This document shows positions 1 through 7,637 of a DNA stretch of 11,319 nucleotides, in pieces; position 1 is the first letter of the stretch; each line of letters opens with the position of its first letter. Source of the DNA: Muribaculaceae bacterium. Its GTDB lineage: Bacteria > Bacteroidota > Bacteroidia > Bacteroidales > Muribaculaceae. Where the stretch lies: NCBI GenBank assembly GCA_024400895.1, contig JAKSMA010000059.1, forward strand, positions 1 through 11,319, read 5' to 3'. The notes beneath the pieces are model-generated. The model was not told the origin of the DNA and searched no databases. It saw only the letters and a list, made by a program, of their open reading frames with translations. A program made the translations under genes and the position numbers.

Positions 1-15
1 CCTAATATTTCTTTA

Positions 16-33
16 ATTCTTTAATTCTTGATT
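16..33 (+). repeat. Arm of an intergenic palindromic repeat (partial copy 1)
   Basis: The 18-base segment ATTCTTTAATTCTTGATT is identical to positions 10186-10203, the right arm of a complete inverted repeat downstream of gene 4, and is closely related to the right arm at 2716-2733. The matching left arm would lie before the window, so only half the element is seen. The TTCTTTAA unit is also directly duplicated just before it (about 9-24). It probably belongs to the 3' flank of the upstream gene. Confidence 0.55.
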
Positions 34-49
34 ATGATTTTGGAATATT

Positions 50-86
50 GGCCGCTTCCCGGTAGTTCGGGAGGCGGCTGCTTTTT
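50..86 (+). terminator. Rho-independent terminator of an upstream gene
   Basis: Positions 51-61 pair with 68-78 in an 11-bp GC-rich stem (one G-T pair at 56/73) closed by a 6-base loop. The stem is followed by TG and then CTTTTT at 81-86. This is a textbook intrinsic terminator on the + strand. The reverse strand has no T-run after the stem, so it is directional. It implies that a + strand gene ends before the window and that gene 1 begins a new transcription unit. Confidence 0.85.
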
Positions 87-100
87 CAGAAGCATCTTCC

Positions 101-127
101 GAGCCATCTGATTTCTCAGGGTGGCTC
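101..127 (+). other. Stem-loop between terminator and gene 1 promoter
   Basis: Positions 101-111 (GAGCCATCTGA) pair with 116-127 (TCAGGGTGGCTC). The result is an 11-bp stem with one bulged G and a TTTC loop. A TCTCTCT stretch rather than a clean T-run follows, so it is a poor terminator. It lies about 25 bases before the predicted -33 box of gene 1. It may be a back-up termination or processing hairpin, or a protein-binding dyad; its role is unknown. Confidence 0.45.
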
Positions 128-150
128 TCTCTCTAATTTCTACAATCTAA

Positions 151-190
151 TTTGCTTTTTTGATGAAAATTGGGTAATTTTATACCCAAT
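151..190 (+). promoter_or_regulatory. Predicted gene 1 promoter with overlapping dyad
   Basis: TTTG at 151-154, a 20-base spacer and TAATTTTA at 175-182 resemble the Bacteroidota -33/-7 pattern (TTTG, TAnnTTTG), with the last base of the -7 box differing. An 8-bp perfect dyad, ATTGGGTA (169-176) and TACCCAAT (183-190) with ATTTTA between, straddles the -7 box, so it may be an operator or a hairpin at the transcript start. The whole block, including the downstream leader word at 199-214, recurs before gene 2. That conservation is the main support. Confidence 0.5.
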
Positions 191-219
191 ATTAAAGGCT
201 TAACTAAAAAACCAGACAT

Positions 220-2631
220 ATGAGAAAAACTATTACTTCATTGCTGTTTGCAGCAGTGGCTTGTGTTTCGGCTTTTGGTGCCGATACATGGTCGCTTCAA
301 GGCAACGTCTACACTGTAGACACTCTCTTTCACAATCAAGTGGGTCCTGGCACCACCACCACATCGCTTTGGTTTAGAAATGCAGCCACTGGCGATGCAT
401 TGCGTGTGTTCTATGCCATCATGGACATGACCAACCCTTATCTTTCGCTTCATGGCGTGTGCGCTACCGACAAACTTGCCGGCAACGAGCGCATCTCGGC
501 TATGGCACAGCGTAAGTCGCAACCCGGTGCCCGCTATTTCGTGGGCATTAATGCCGACTTCTTTACCACATCGGGCCAAACCAACCGAGGTGTGTCGAAA
601 GTGGGCTCGCCAGTGGGCTCCACTGTGGTCGATGGCGTGATTTACCGCGCCCGCAACAATGCCAAACTTTACAAGAATTTCGTGGTCGACACGCAAGGTG
701 CGGTGTATGTAAACCCATTTTTCTTCGGTGGCTCCGTTGTGGCTCCCGATGGCACTTCTGCCACATTGGGTGGCATTAATGTGAGCGCCAACGAAAGCGC
801 GGCTTCCAACCAGAATAAGGTGACCATTTACAATGATTTGTATTATGGCGCTACTGCCGAATCGGGCGGCTGTGAAATTGCTGCAGTGCTTGTGGAAGGC
901 GAAAAGTTTGAAACCGGTAAACCCTTCAAAATGAAATTGGTGGGCGCACCAAGCACCGCCGGCGATATGGACATCGCAAAAGGTGGATATGTGCTTCACG
1001 GACATGGCACTGCAGCCACTTTCATTGCTTCGCTCCACGAAGGCGATATCATCACAGTTTCGCCATCATGGACATTCAATGGGCAGTCGGTAGAGCCTTA
1101 TCAGGTGATTTCTGGTAATCCTAAGATTCTTGAAAACGGCGTAACGCTTCAAAGCGAAGGCGACCGTGGCGATGCCAGCGCGCGTCACCCTCGTTCGGCT
1201 GTAGGCTACAGCGACGATGGCAAGAAGGTGTATTTCTTGGTAGTCGATGGCCGTTCACCTATTTCAAGCGGTGTGCGCACCACATGGCTTGCCGATATTA
1301 TGCGTTATGCAGGCGCCACCGACGCTATGAATGTGGACGGCGGCGGCTCTTCGATTCTCTATACCAGCACCCTTGGCACCCGCAACCGTCCAAGCGATGG
1401 TAGCGAACGCGCCGATGGTAATGCCATCTATGCCGTGAGTTCAGCGCCCGACGACGATGCCATTGCCAGCATCCGCTTCGTGGACTTCGCCCTCAAATCG
1501 CCAAAATACGGTGTCTACACTCCAAAGTTCTACGGCTATAACCAATATGGCATGCTCGTGAGCCAGGATGTGAAGGGCGTGAAACTTTCATGCACCGAGG
1601 CGCTTGGCCACATCATTGGCGACACCACCTTCTATGCCGACGGCTCTTTGCGTGAGGGCTTGCTCACCGCCACCTACGAAGGTGTCACCGTATCTGCTCC
1701 AGTGACCATTATCGATGCTGTGGATGCCATCAACATCACCAACGATTCCATCATCACCGACAGTTACAAAGAATATCCAGTGGCTGTGCAGACGCTGGTG
1801 GGGGAGAACGACATGAGCATTAGGCCGCGTGCACTCACATGGACGAGCACCGGCGAAAGCGTGGTCACTATTGGCGAGCATACTGGTGTGCTGAAAGGTT
1901 TGAGAAACGGTTCTGCACAGGTGGTTGGCACTCTCGGCGAAGTGTGCGACACCATGCTCGTGAATGTGGAAATTCCTGAAGCGCGTGTCATGCCCATTGA
2001 CCCAAACCTCGATATCACCACTTGGAAATTTAGCCAAACAGGCGGTAAAAATGTGGTGACAACTGCAGTGGGCGATGGTATTGACTACACCTACACTGGT
2101 GCATCGGGCCGCAGCCCTAAGATTGTGCTTACCAAAACCATTCGCTTGTGGAGTTTGCCCGACATCCTTCGCATTCGCGTGAATCCAGGCGAGGCTCCTG
2201 TGAAGAATTTCGTGTTTGGTTTGCGTGCCAATGGCGGCAGCATGAGCTACCAAACCATCACTCCCGAAACCATCACTCCTAACGAGGAATTGGTGGTTGA
2301 GGTGCCAACAAGCAGTTGGTGCGATGCTACCGACATGGGCAACTATCCCATCACTTTGAGTTCTATCCAGCTCAATATGAACACATCCACCACCGACAAG
2401 GTGTATGAAATGCATTTCACAGGCCTTGAAACCGTGTATCTTGATGTGCCCGACACCCCAGTAGTTAAGGGTGATGTGAACGGCGACGGCGTGGTAAATG
2501 TATCGGACGTTACCGCCCTCATCAACAAGATTTTGGGCATGGTTGAAATTGCCGACGAAAAGTGCGACATCAACGGCGACGGCATCATCAATGTGAGCGA
2601 CGTGACTGCTCTCATCACGATGATTCTCTAA
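220..2631 (+). CDS. Secreted phosphodiester glycosidase family (NAGPA/DUF2233) protein with dockerin, paralogue 1
   Basis: This 803-aa protein has a signal peptide at residues 1-20 (cleavage probably after SAFG). A phosphodiester glycosidase domain at about 95-410 belongs to the family of the human mannose-6-phosphate uncovering enzyme. Its family motifs are NADFF (111-115), HPRS (323-326), DGRSP (343-347), DGGGSS (373-378) and NRPSDG (389-394). It is followed by an Ig-like region (about 415-500), a Big_2-like repeat (about 500-585), a beta-rich module (about 590-745) and a dockerin with two EF-hand-like loops (752-763 and 783-794). The expected activity is hydrolysis of a sugar-1-phosphodiester bond outside the cytoplasm; the substrate is unknown. 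NADFF differs from the NGDF[FW] of its three paralogues. It has its own promoter and a 220-base gap to gene 2, so it is probably a separate transcription unit. The start is the only ATG giving the signal peptide and sits 6 bases after the leader word shared with gene 2. Confidence 0.88.
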   Translation: MRKTITSLLFAAVACVSAFGADTWSLQGNVYTVDTLFHNQVGPGTTTTSLWFRNAATGDALRVFYAIMDMTNPYLSLHGVCATDKLAGNERISAMAQRKSQPGARYFVGINADFFTTSGQTNRGVSKVGSPVGSTVVDGVIYRARNNAKLYKNFVVDTQGAVYVNPFFFGGSVVAPDGTSATLGGINVSANESAASNQNKVTIYNDLYYGATAESGGCEIAAVLVEGEKFETGKPFKMKLVGAPSTAGDMDIAKGGYVLHGHGTAATFIASLHEGDIITVSPSWTFNGQSVEPYQVISGNPKILENGVTLQSEGDRGDASARHPRSAVGYSDDGKKVYFLVVDGRSPISSGVRTTWLADIMRYAGATDAMNVDGGGSSILYTSTLGTRNRPSDGSERADGNAIYAVSSAPDDDAIASIRFVDFALKSPKYGVYTPKFYGYNQYGMLVSQDVKGVKLSCTEALGHIIGDTTFYADGSLREGLLTATYEGVTVSAPVTIIDAVDAINITNDSIITDSYKEYPVAVQTLVGENDMSIRPRALTWTSTGESVVTIGEHTGVLKGLRNGSAQVVGTLGEVCDTMLVNVEIPEARVMPIDPNLDITTWKFSQTGGKNVVTTAVGDGIDYTYTGASGRSPKIVLTKTIRLWSLPDILRIRVNPGEAPVKNFVFGLRANGGSMSYQTITPETITPNEELVVEVPTSSWCDATDMGNYPITLSSIQLNMNTSTTDKVYEMHFTGLETVYLDVPDTPVVKGDVNGDGVVNVSDVTALINKILGMVEIADEKCDINGDGIINVSDVTALITMIL

Positions 2632-2672
2632 ATCAGCAGATAAATCCCCTTTCTTAATGTAGAGGGGCAATC

Positions 2673-2733
2673 ATTAAGGAATTAAAGAAAATTGGGTACG
2701 CTTCGGCATCCCCACATTCTTTAATTCCTTAAT
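2673..2733 (+). repeat. Intergenic palindromic repeat (copy 2), possible gene 1 terminator
   Basis: A perfect 17-bp inverted repeat pairs ATTAAGGAATTAAAGAA (2673-2689) with 2717-2733. Nested in its loop is a second stem: TGGG (2693-2696) pairs with CCCA (2711-2714), and GC/GC closes a TTCG tetraloop at 2702-2705. The T-rich TTTGTTTTTG follows from 2733, so it may end gene 1 transcription. A small additional stem CCCCT/AGGGG (2646-2650 with 2663-2667) precedes it. The right arm shares CATTCTTTAATTC with the copy at 10185-10197. Confidence 0.7.
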
Positions 2734-2779
2734 TTGTTTTTGATTGGGATGACAGATTGGTGGAAAAGTGGGGATTTTC

Positions 2780-2817
2780 TTGCTTTTTATGACGAAAATG
2801 GGTAATTTTATACCCAT
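2780..2817 (+). promoter_or_regulatory. Predicted gene 2 promoter, duplicate of gene 1 promoter
   Basis: TTG at 2780-2782, a 20-base spacer and TAATTTTA at 2803-2810 match the gene 1 arrangement exactly in spacing and -7 sequence. The overlapping dyad is ATGGGTA (2798-2804) and TACCCAT (2811-2817) around the same ATTTTA centre. The outermost pair is swapped relative to gene 1, so pairing is preserved. The leader word CTTAACTAATAAACCA at 2827-2842 matches 199-214 with one change. The site probably drives the gene 2-3-4 operon. Confidence 0.5.
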
Positions 2818-2851
2818 ATACACCGACTTAACTAATAAACCACTATAGACA

Positions 2852-5215
2852 ATGAAAAAAACGATTACCACCTTATTGCTTGCCGGTGCAATGGCATTGG
2901 GAGCGAATGCGAAAGGAACTTGCGATGTGGCAGGTACTGTCTACACTGTCGACACCACTTTCCATGCCTACATAGGACCGGGCACTACACAAACCTCTAT
3001 GCTGCTGCAGAGTGGCAACAAGCACCTGCGTGTGTTCTACACCACGATTGATTTGACCAATCCGTATGTGAAAATTCGCGCCGTGAGCGGCACCGACATG
3101 ATGGCGGGTGGCGAAACCGTCTCGCAAATGTGTAACCGTAAAACTGAGCCCGGTCAGCGCTACTATGTGGGTGTGAATGGTGACTTTTGGGTTACTGCTG
3201 GTACCACAGCCCGTGGTCAGTCGATGGTGGGTGCGCCTATCGCCTCGTCGATGGCTAAAGGTGTGATATATAAGGGTATGAACAACAACGAATACCAATA
3301 CACTCTCGATGTAAATCAAGTGCCAACAATCGGCACGGTGACCTTTGGCGGCACCATTGAGGGTGCAGGCGGGAAGGTGAACATCGGCGGTATCAATACT
3401 GGCGCTGTGACCAATGCCGTTACGCTCTATAACCCCACTTATTTCAATGGTACCAACGAAGGTGGCGTAACCGAAGTGCAAGTGCGCTATGTGGATGGCG
3501 ACGACTCGTTTGCTTTCGGCAAGCAGTGCAAACTTGAGGTGGTGAACACCCCAAGCAGTGCTGGCGATATGGATGTGCCAAGCGAAGGTCTTGTGCTCAC
3601 AGGCAAAGGCTCGGCCGCAGCATTTATTGGTGCTTTGAAGCCTGGTGACCAACTCACGCTCACACTCAATGCCTCTCAAAACGGAAAGAATTTCTCTCCA
3701 TCGGAAATCATCTCTGGCCAACCTTGGGTGCTCAATGCCGGCAACGTGAATTTCGATGGAAATCCTGATGTGCATCCACGCACCGTGCTTGGCTACACGC
3801 AAGATGGTAAAACCGTGATTTTCATGGTGGTTGATGGCCGTTCGCCATTGAGCGATGGCTGTACTACGGCTGCACTTGGTTCACTGATGAAATATGCAGG
3901 AGCCTACCATGCTGTGAATGTGGATGGTGGCGGCTCTTCTTGCCTCTATTCAAGTGCCCTTGGCGTGCGTAACCGCCCAAGCGACGGTAGCGAGCGTGCC
4001 GACTGCAACGGTATTTTCGCTGTGAGCGAAGCGCCCGACGATAGCGTGATTGCAAGCATCCGCTATGTTGACTTCAGTCTGCGTCTTCCAAAATATGGCC
4101 TTTATACTCCTAAATTCTACGGCTACAACCAATACGGAATGCTCGTCGACACTGATGTGAAGGGCGTGAAGCTCTCTTGCGACGAAGCCTTGGGCCACAT
4201 CATTGGCGACACCACTTTCTATGCCGACGGGTCGCTCCCTGAAGGTGTGCTCACAGCAACCTACGGTGACATCTCCACCACCATCGTGGCACAAATCCAG
4301 AATTCGGTGGATGCCATTTCTATTGTGAACGATTCTGTAATCAACGACACTTTCCGTGAATATGCCATCGATGTCGAAAGCGTGGTGGGCGAAACGAAGA
4401 TGCGCATCAACCCTGCCGCCCTCACTTGGACAAGTACCGATGAATCGGTGGTGACAGTGGGCGAGCACACTGGTATTTTGAAGGGGTTGAAAGACGGTGA
4501 AGCCTTTGTGATTGGCACCCTCGGCGAAGTGTGCGATACCATGAAGGTGATTGTGGAACGCCCAACAGCCCATGTGATGCCTCTCGATCCAGATTTGGAT
4601 GTGGCAACATGGAAAATCAGTCAAACAGGCGGCAAAAATGCAGTGGCTACAGCCCTCGGCAGCGGTATCGATTATGTCTACACTGGCGCTTCTGCCCGCG
4701 GTCCTAAGATTGTATTGACCAAGACATTCCGCGTTTGGAGTTTGCCTGACGCTATCCGCATCACGCTCAACCCAGGTGAGGCACCCGTGAAAAATGTGGT
4801 GCTTGGCGTGCGTGCCAATGGTGAAAGCATGTCGTACCAAACCATTGAACTGGAAGGCATGGAGCCCAATAAAGAAGTGGATATCGACCTCCCCACATCT
4901 TCATGGATGGATGCCAACAATATGGGCAATTACCCAATCGTGTTGAGTTCTATCCAGTTTAATATGAATGCCTCGACCACAGGCAAGGAATATCACATGG
5001 TGTTCAAGAACTTTGCTTCGGTCTACAATGCTATCCCCGACACCAAGACGGGTGACATCAATGGCGACGGTGTGGTGAACGTATCGGATGTCACCGCGCT
5101 CATCAACAAGATTCTCTCGCTCGCCGACTTCTCTGATGCCGTGTGCGACATCAATGGCGACGGCGTGGTGAATGTGAGCGATGTTACAGCACTTATCAAC
5201 TTGATTTTAGGATAA
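2852..5215 (+). CDS. Secreted phosphodiester glycosidase family (NAGPA/DUF2233) protein with dockerin, paralogue 2
   Basis: This 787-aa protein shares the architecture of gene 1: signal peptide 1-20 (cleavage probably after GANA), phosphodiester glycosidase domain at about 93-395, Ig-like region at about 400-485, Big_2-like repeat at about 486-570, beta-rich module at about 572-730, and dockerin loops at 735-746 and 766-777. Family motifs are intact: NGDFW (109-113), HPRT (308-311), DGRSP (328-332), DGGGSS (358-363) and NRPSDG (374-379). Of the four copies it is the closest to a canonical family member. Three cysteines (337, 364, 385) lie next to these motifs and have no counterpart in the paralogues. 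The linker between its dockerin repeats (SLADFSD) is identical to that of gene 3. It is the first gene of the probable 2-3-4 operon. Extracytoplasmic glycan phosphodiester hydrolysis is inferred from the family. Confidence 0.88.
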   Translation: MKKTITTLLLAGAMALGANAKGTCDVAGTVYTVDTTFHAYIGPGTTQTSMLLQSGNKHLRVFYTTIDLTNPYVKIRAVSGTDMMAGGETVSQMCNRKTEPGQRYYVGVNGDFWVTAGTTARGQSMVGAPIASSMAKGVIYKGMNNNEYQYTLDVNQVPTIGTVTFGGTIEGAGGKVNIGGINTGAVTNAVTLYNPTYFNGTNEGGVTEVQVRYVDGDDSFAFGKQCKLEVVNTPSSAGDMDVPSEGLVLTGKGSAAAFIGALKPGDQLTLTLNASQNGKNFSPSEIISGQPWVLNAGNVNFDGNPDVHPRTVLGYTQDGKTVIFMVVDGRSPLSDGCTTAALGSLMKYAGAYHAVNVDGGGSSCLYSSALGVRNRPSDGSERADCNGIFAVSEAPDDSVIASIRYVDFSLRLPKYGLYTPKFYGYNQYGMLVDTDVKGVKLSCDEALGHIIGDTTFYADGSLPEGVLTATYGDISTTIVAQIQNSVDAISIVNDSVINDTFREYAIDVESVVGETKMRINPAALTWTSTDESVVTVGEHTGILKGLKDGEAFVIGTLGEVCDTMKVIVERPTAHVMPLDPDLDVATWKISQTGGKNAVATALGSGIDYVYTGASARGPKIVLTKTFRVWSLPDAIRITLNPGEAPVKNVVLGVRANGESMSYQTIELEGMEPNKEVDIDLPTSSWMDANNMGNYPIVLSSIQFNMNASTTGKEYHMVFKNFASVYNAIPDTKTGDINGDGVVNVSDVTALINKILSLADFSDAVCDINGDGVVNVSDVTALINLILG

Positions 5216-5240
5216 CTAACCCGATAATAATCACTGCAAT

Positions 5241-7637
5241 ATGAAAAAGCAAGTTGCAATTTTGGCTTTGGCTTGTGCTGCCGCTTTCGGGGCACAGGCT
5301 TCTACACAATACAATGTGCGTGGCACGGTCTACCAAACCGACACGCTCTTCCACGCGATGCTTGGCCCAGGCACTTCGCAGACCTCGCTTCTGATGCGTT
5401 CGGAGGCAGGGCGTCAAATGTATGTCTACTATGCGAAGATTGATTTGACCAATCCTTACATCTCCTTCAGCACTGTGATGGGCAAGGATCAACTGGCTGG
5501 CACCGAAACCGTGCGCAGTATGTCGGAACGCAAGTCGCGCCCAGGTGCACGCTATTTCCTTGGTGTGAACGGCGACTTCTTCTACACCTCTGGCAACACC
5601 AGCCGTGGCGAGTCGAAGATAGGTATTCCTATTGGCCCATGCATTGTGGATGGCGAAATCTACAAGGCCAACACCAATTCAAGTTACACCCAGTTTGTCC
5701 TCGATGCCAACAATCAAAATCCCATCATCGGCAGCACCAAATTCTCAGGCTCTGTGACCAATGCCGCAGGCACGAAAATCAGTGTTGGTGGTGTCAACTT
5801 GTTGAATCCCAGTTTGTCGAATCGTGTAATTATCTACAATAGTCACTTCTTCAGCGGCACCGACCTTCCCTCAGGCGATGCCGAAATAGCCATGAGGCTT
5901 GCCGATGGCGAATCGTTTGTGTTTGGCAAGCCATTCAAGATGGTGGCCACAGGCGCTCCATCCACTGCCGGCGATATGAACATCCCTGCCGATGGCTTCG
6001 TGATTCACGGCCAAGGCACAGGCAACGATTTTGTGAAAGCCCTGAAGGAAGGCGATGAAATCACTGTGGAATTTCATGCCAAGATTGATGGCAAAGAAAT
6101 ATATCCTCACACCATGATGTCGAGTTGGCCAAACAGCCTCCACAATGGTGAAGTGACCGAAACCGAATATCTGCTTGAAGAGTTTGGCACCAACCAGCCT
6201 GTTACGGCTGTGGCGATTGCCGATGGCGGCAAAACCATCATGTTTCTCACTATCGACGGCCGCTCTCCACTCTCAAGCGGTGCCCGCACCACCGAAATAG
6301 CCGATTTGCTCCGCTTGCTCGGTGCCACCGATGCTGTGAATATGGATAGTGGCGGCTCTTCCACATTCTATTCAAGTTCGCTTGGCGTGCGCAATGTGCC
6401 GAGCGACGGCTCTGAGCGCCCCGATGGCAATGGCATTTTCGCCGTCTACACCGCTCCCGACGACAGCACCATTGCCAGCATCGCATTTGTCGACTGGGTG
6501 GCAAAAGTGCCTAAATACGGCATCTATCGCCCGAAATTCTATGGCTACAACAAATATGGCTTGCTCATCGACACCGACTTGCATGGCGTGACTATCAGTT
6601 GTCCCGAGTCGGTGGGTCATGTGCAGCAGGATAGCGTGTTCTTCGGCGACGGTGCCGGCGATGGCCTCATCACTGCCCACTACGGCGATATGACTGCCAC
6701 AGTGCCTGTGCAGATATTTGGCGAAGGCGAAGGCATTAAGTTTAAGAACGATTCCATCGTGAACGACACCTATCGCGATTATGTGGTGGAAGTGACCAAC
6801 ACAGTGGGCGACATCACCATGCCCATCCACTCCTCAGTGCTTACATGGAGCAGCAGCGACGAGTCGGTGGTGAAGATTGATGCCGAAACAGGTGCATTGC
6901 GTGGCGTGACCGATGGCGAAGCCTATGTGTATGGCACTATCGGCGAATTCACCGACACCATGAAGGTGATAGTGGAGCGCCCAACGGCTCATGTGATGCC
7001 TATGGACCCAGGCTTGGATGTAAGCACTTGGAAAATCAGCCAGACAGGTGGCAAAAATGCAGTGAGCACCGCCCACGGCGATGGCTTCACCTACACCTAC
7101 ACCGGTGCATCGGGCCGCAGTCCGAAGATTGTACTCACCAAGACTATCCGCCTGTGGAGCCTGCCCGATGCCATCCGCATTCGTTTCAATCCGGGCGAAG
7201 CCCCTGTGAGCAATGTGGTGCTCGGTTTGCGACCTAATGGACAGAAAATGAGTTACCAGACCCTCACTCCCGACACTGTGATTGCCGGCAAGATGATTCA
7301 ACTCGAATTGCCCACCTCGTCGTGGATTGATGCCGACGATATGATGAATTATCCAATCGTGTTGAGCACCATTCAGCTGAATATGGGCACCTCTACTACG
7401 GGAAAGGAATACACCATCGACTTCGATGGCTTTGAACTGGTTTATGATGCCGTGGTCGATGAAAAGAAAGGCGACGTGGATGGCAATGGCGAAGTGAATG
7501 TGAGCGACGTGACCGCCCTCATCAACAAGATTCTCTCTCTCGCCGATTTCTCCGATACCGTGTGCGACATCAATGCCGACGGTGTGGTGAATGTGAGCGA
7601 TGTGACTGCACTAATTAATATAATTCTTGGCTTATGA
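5241..7637 (+). CDS. Secreted phosphodiester glycosidase-like protein with dockerin, paralogue 3 (variant motifs)
   Basis: This 798-aa protein has a signal peptide at 1-20 (cleavage after GAQA), a phosphodiester glycosidase-like domain at about 94-405, an Ig-like region (about 412-495), a Big_2-like repeat (about 497-580), a beta-rich module (about 582-738) and dockerin loops at 745-756 (DxDxN form) and 776-787. NGDFF (110-114) and DGRSP (339-343) are kept. HPR[ST] is replaced by QPVT (319-322), DGGGSS by DSGGSS (369-374) and NRPSDG by NVPSDG (385-390), all at the same alignment positions without gaps. Activity may therefore be altered or lost; a binding role is an alternative. It starts 25 nt after gene 2 with no visible promoter, so it is probably co-transcribed with it. 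It is closest to gene 4 in the catalytic and Ig-like regions, but its dockerin linker matches gene 2. Confidence 0.86.
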   Translation: MKKQVAILALACAAAFGAQASTQYNVRGTVYQTDTLFHAMLGPGTSQTSLLMRSEAGRQMYVYYAKIDLTNPYISFSTVMGKDQLAGTETVRSMSERKSRPGARYFLGVNGDFFYTSGNTSRGESKIGIPIGPCIVDGEIYKANTNSSYTQFVLDANNQNPIIGSTKFSGSVTNAAGTKISVGGVNLLNPSLSNRVIIYNSHFFSGTDLPSGDAEIAMRLADGESFVFGKPFKMVATGAPSTAGDMNIPADGFVIHGQGTGNDFVKALKEGDEITVEFHAKIDGKEIYPHTMMSSWPNSLHNGEVTETEYLLEEFGTNQPVTAVAIADGGKTIMFLTIDGRSPLSSGARTTEIADLLRLLGATDAVNMDSGGSSTFYSSSLGVRNVPSDGSERPDGNGIFAVYTAPDDSTIASIAFVDWVAKVPKYGIYRPKFYGYNKYGLLIDTDLHGVTISCPESVGHVQQDSVFFGDGAGDGLITAHYGDMTATVPVQIFGEGEGIKFKNDSIVNDTYRDYVVEVTNTVGDITMPIHSSVLTWSSSDESVVKIDAETGALRGVTDGEAYVYGTIGEFTDTMKVIVERPTAHVMPMDPGLDVSTWKISQTGGKNAVSTAHGDGFTYTYTGASGRSPKIVLTKTIRLWSLPDAIRIRFNPGEAPVSNVVLGLRPNGQKMSYQTLTPDTVIAGKMIQLELPTSSWIDADDMMNYPIVLSTIQLNMGTSTTGKEYTIDFDGFELVYDAVVDEKKGDVDGNGEVNVSDVTALINKILSLADFSDTVCDINADGVVNVSDVTALINIILGL

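Noticed and set aside
220..300. Possible lipoprotein signal (Cys15 in gene 1, Cys12 in gene 3)
   Set aside because: The residues before these Cys (AVA, ALA) are a poor lipobox and Cys12 is too close to the N-terminus; all four proteins have a better type I cleavage site near residue 20.
2450..2631. CRISPR-like or tandem DNA repeat from the repeated GTGAGCGACGTGAC-type words
   Set aside because: The words encode the NVSDVTALIN core of the paired dockerin repeats and occur twice per gene in frame; there are no spacers.
2646..2667. CCCCT/AGGGG hairpin just after gene 1 as its terminator
   Set aside because: The stem is only 5 bp (two weak extra pairs) and no T-run follows; the palindrome at 2673-2733 is a better candidate.
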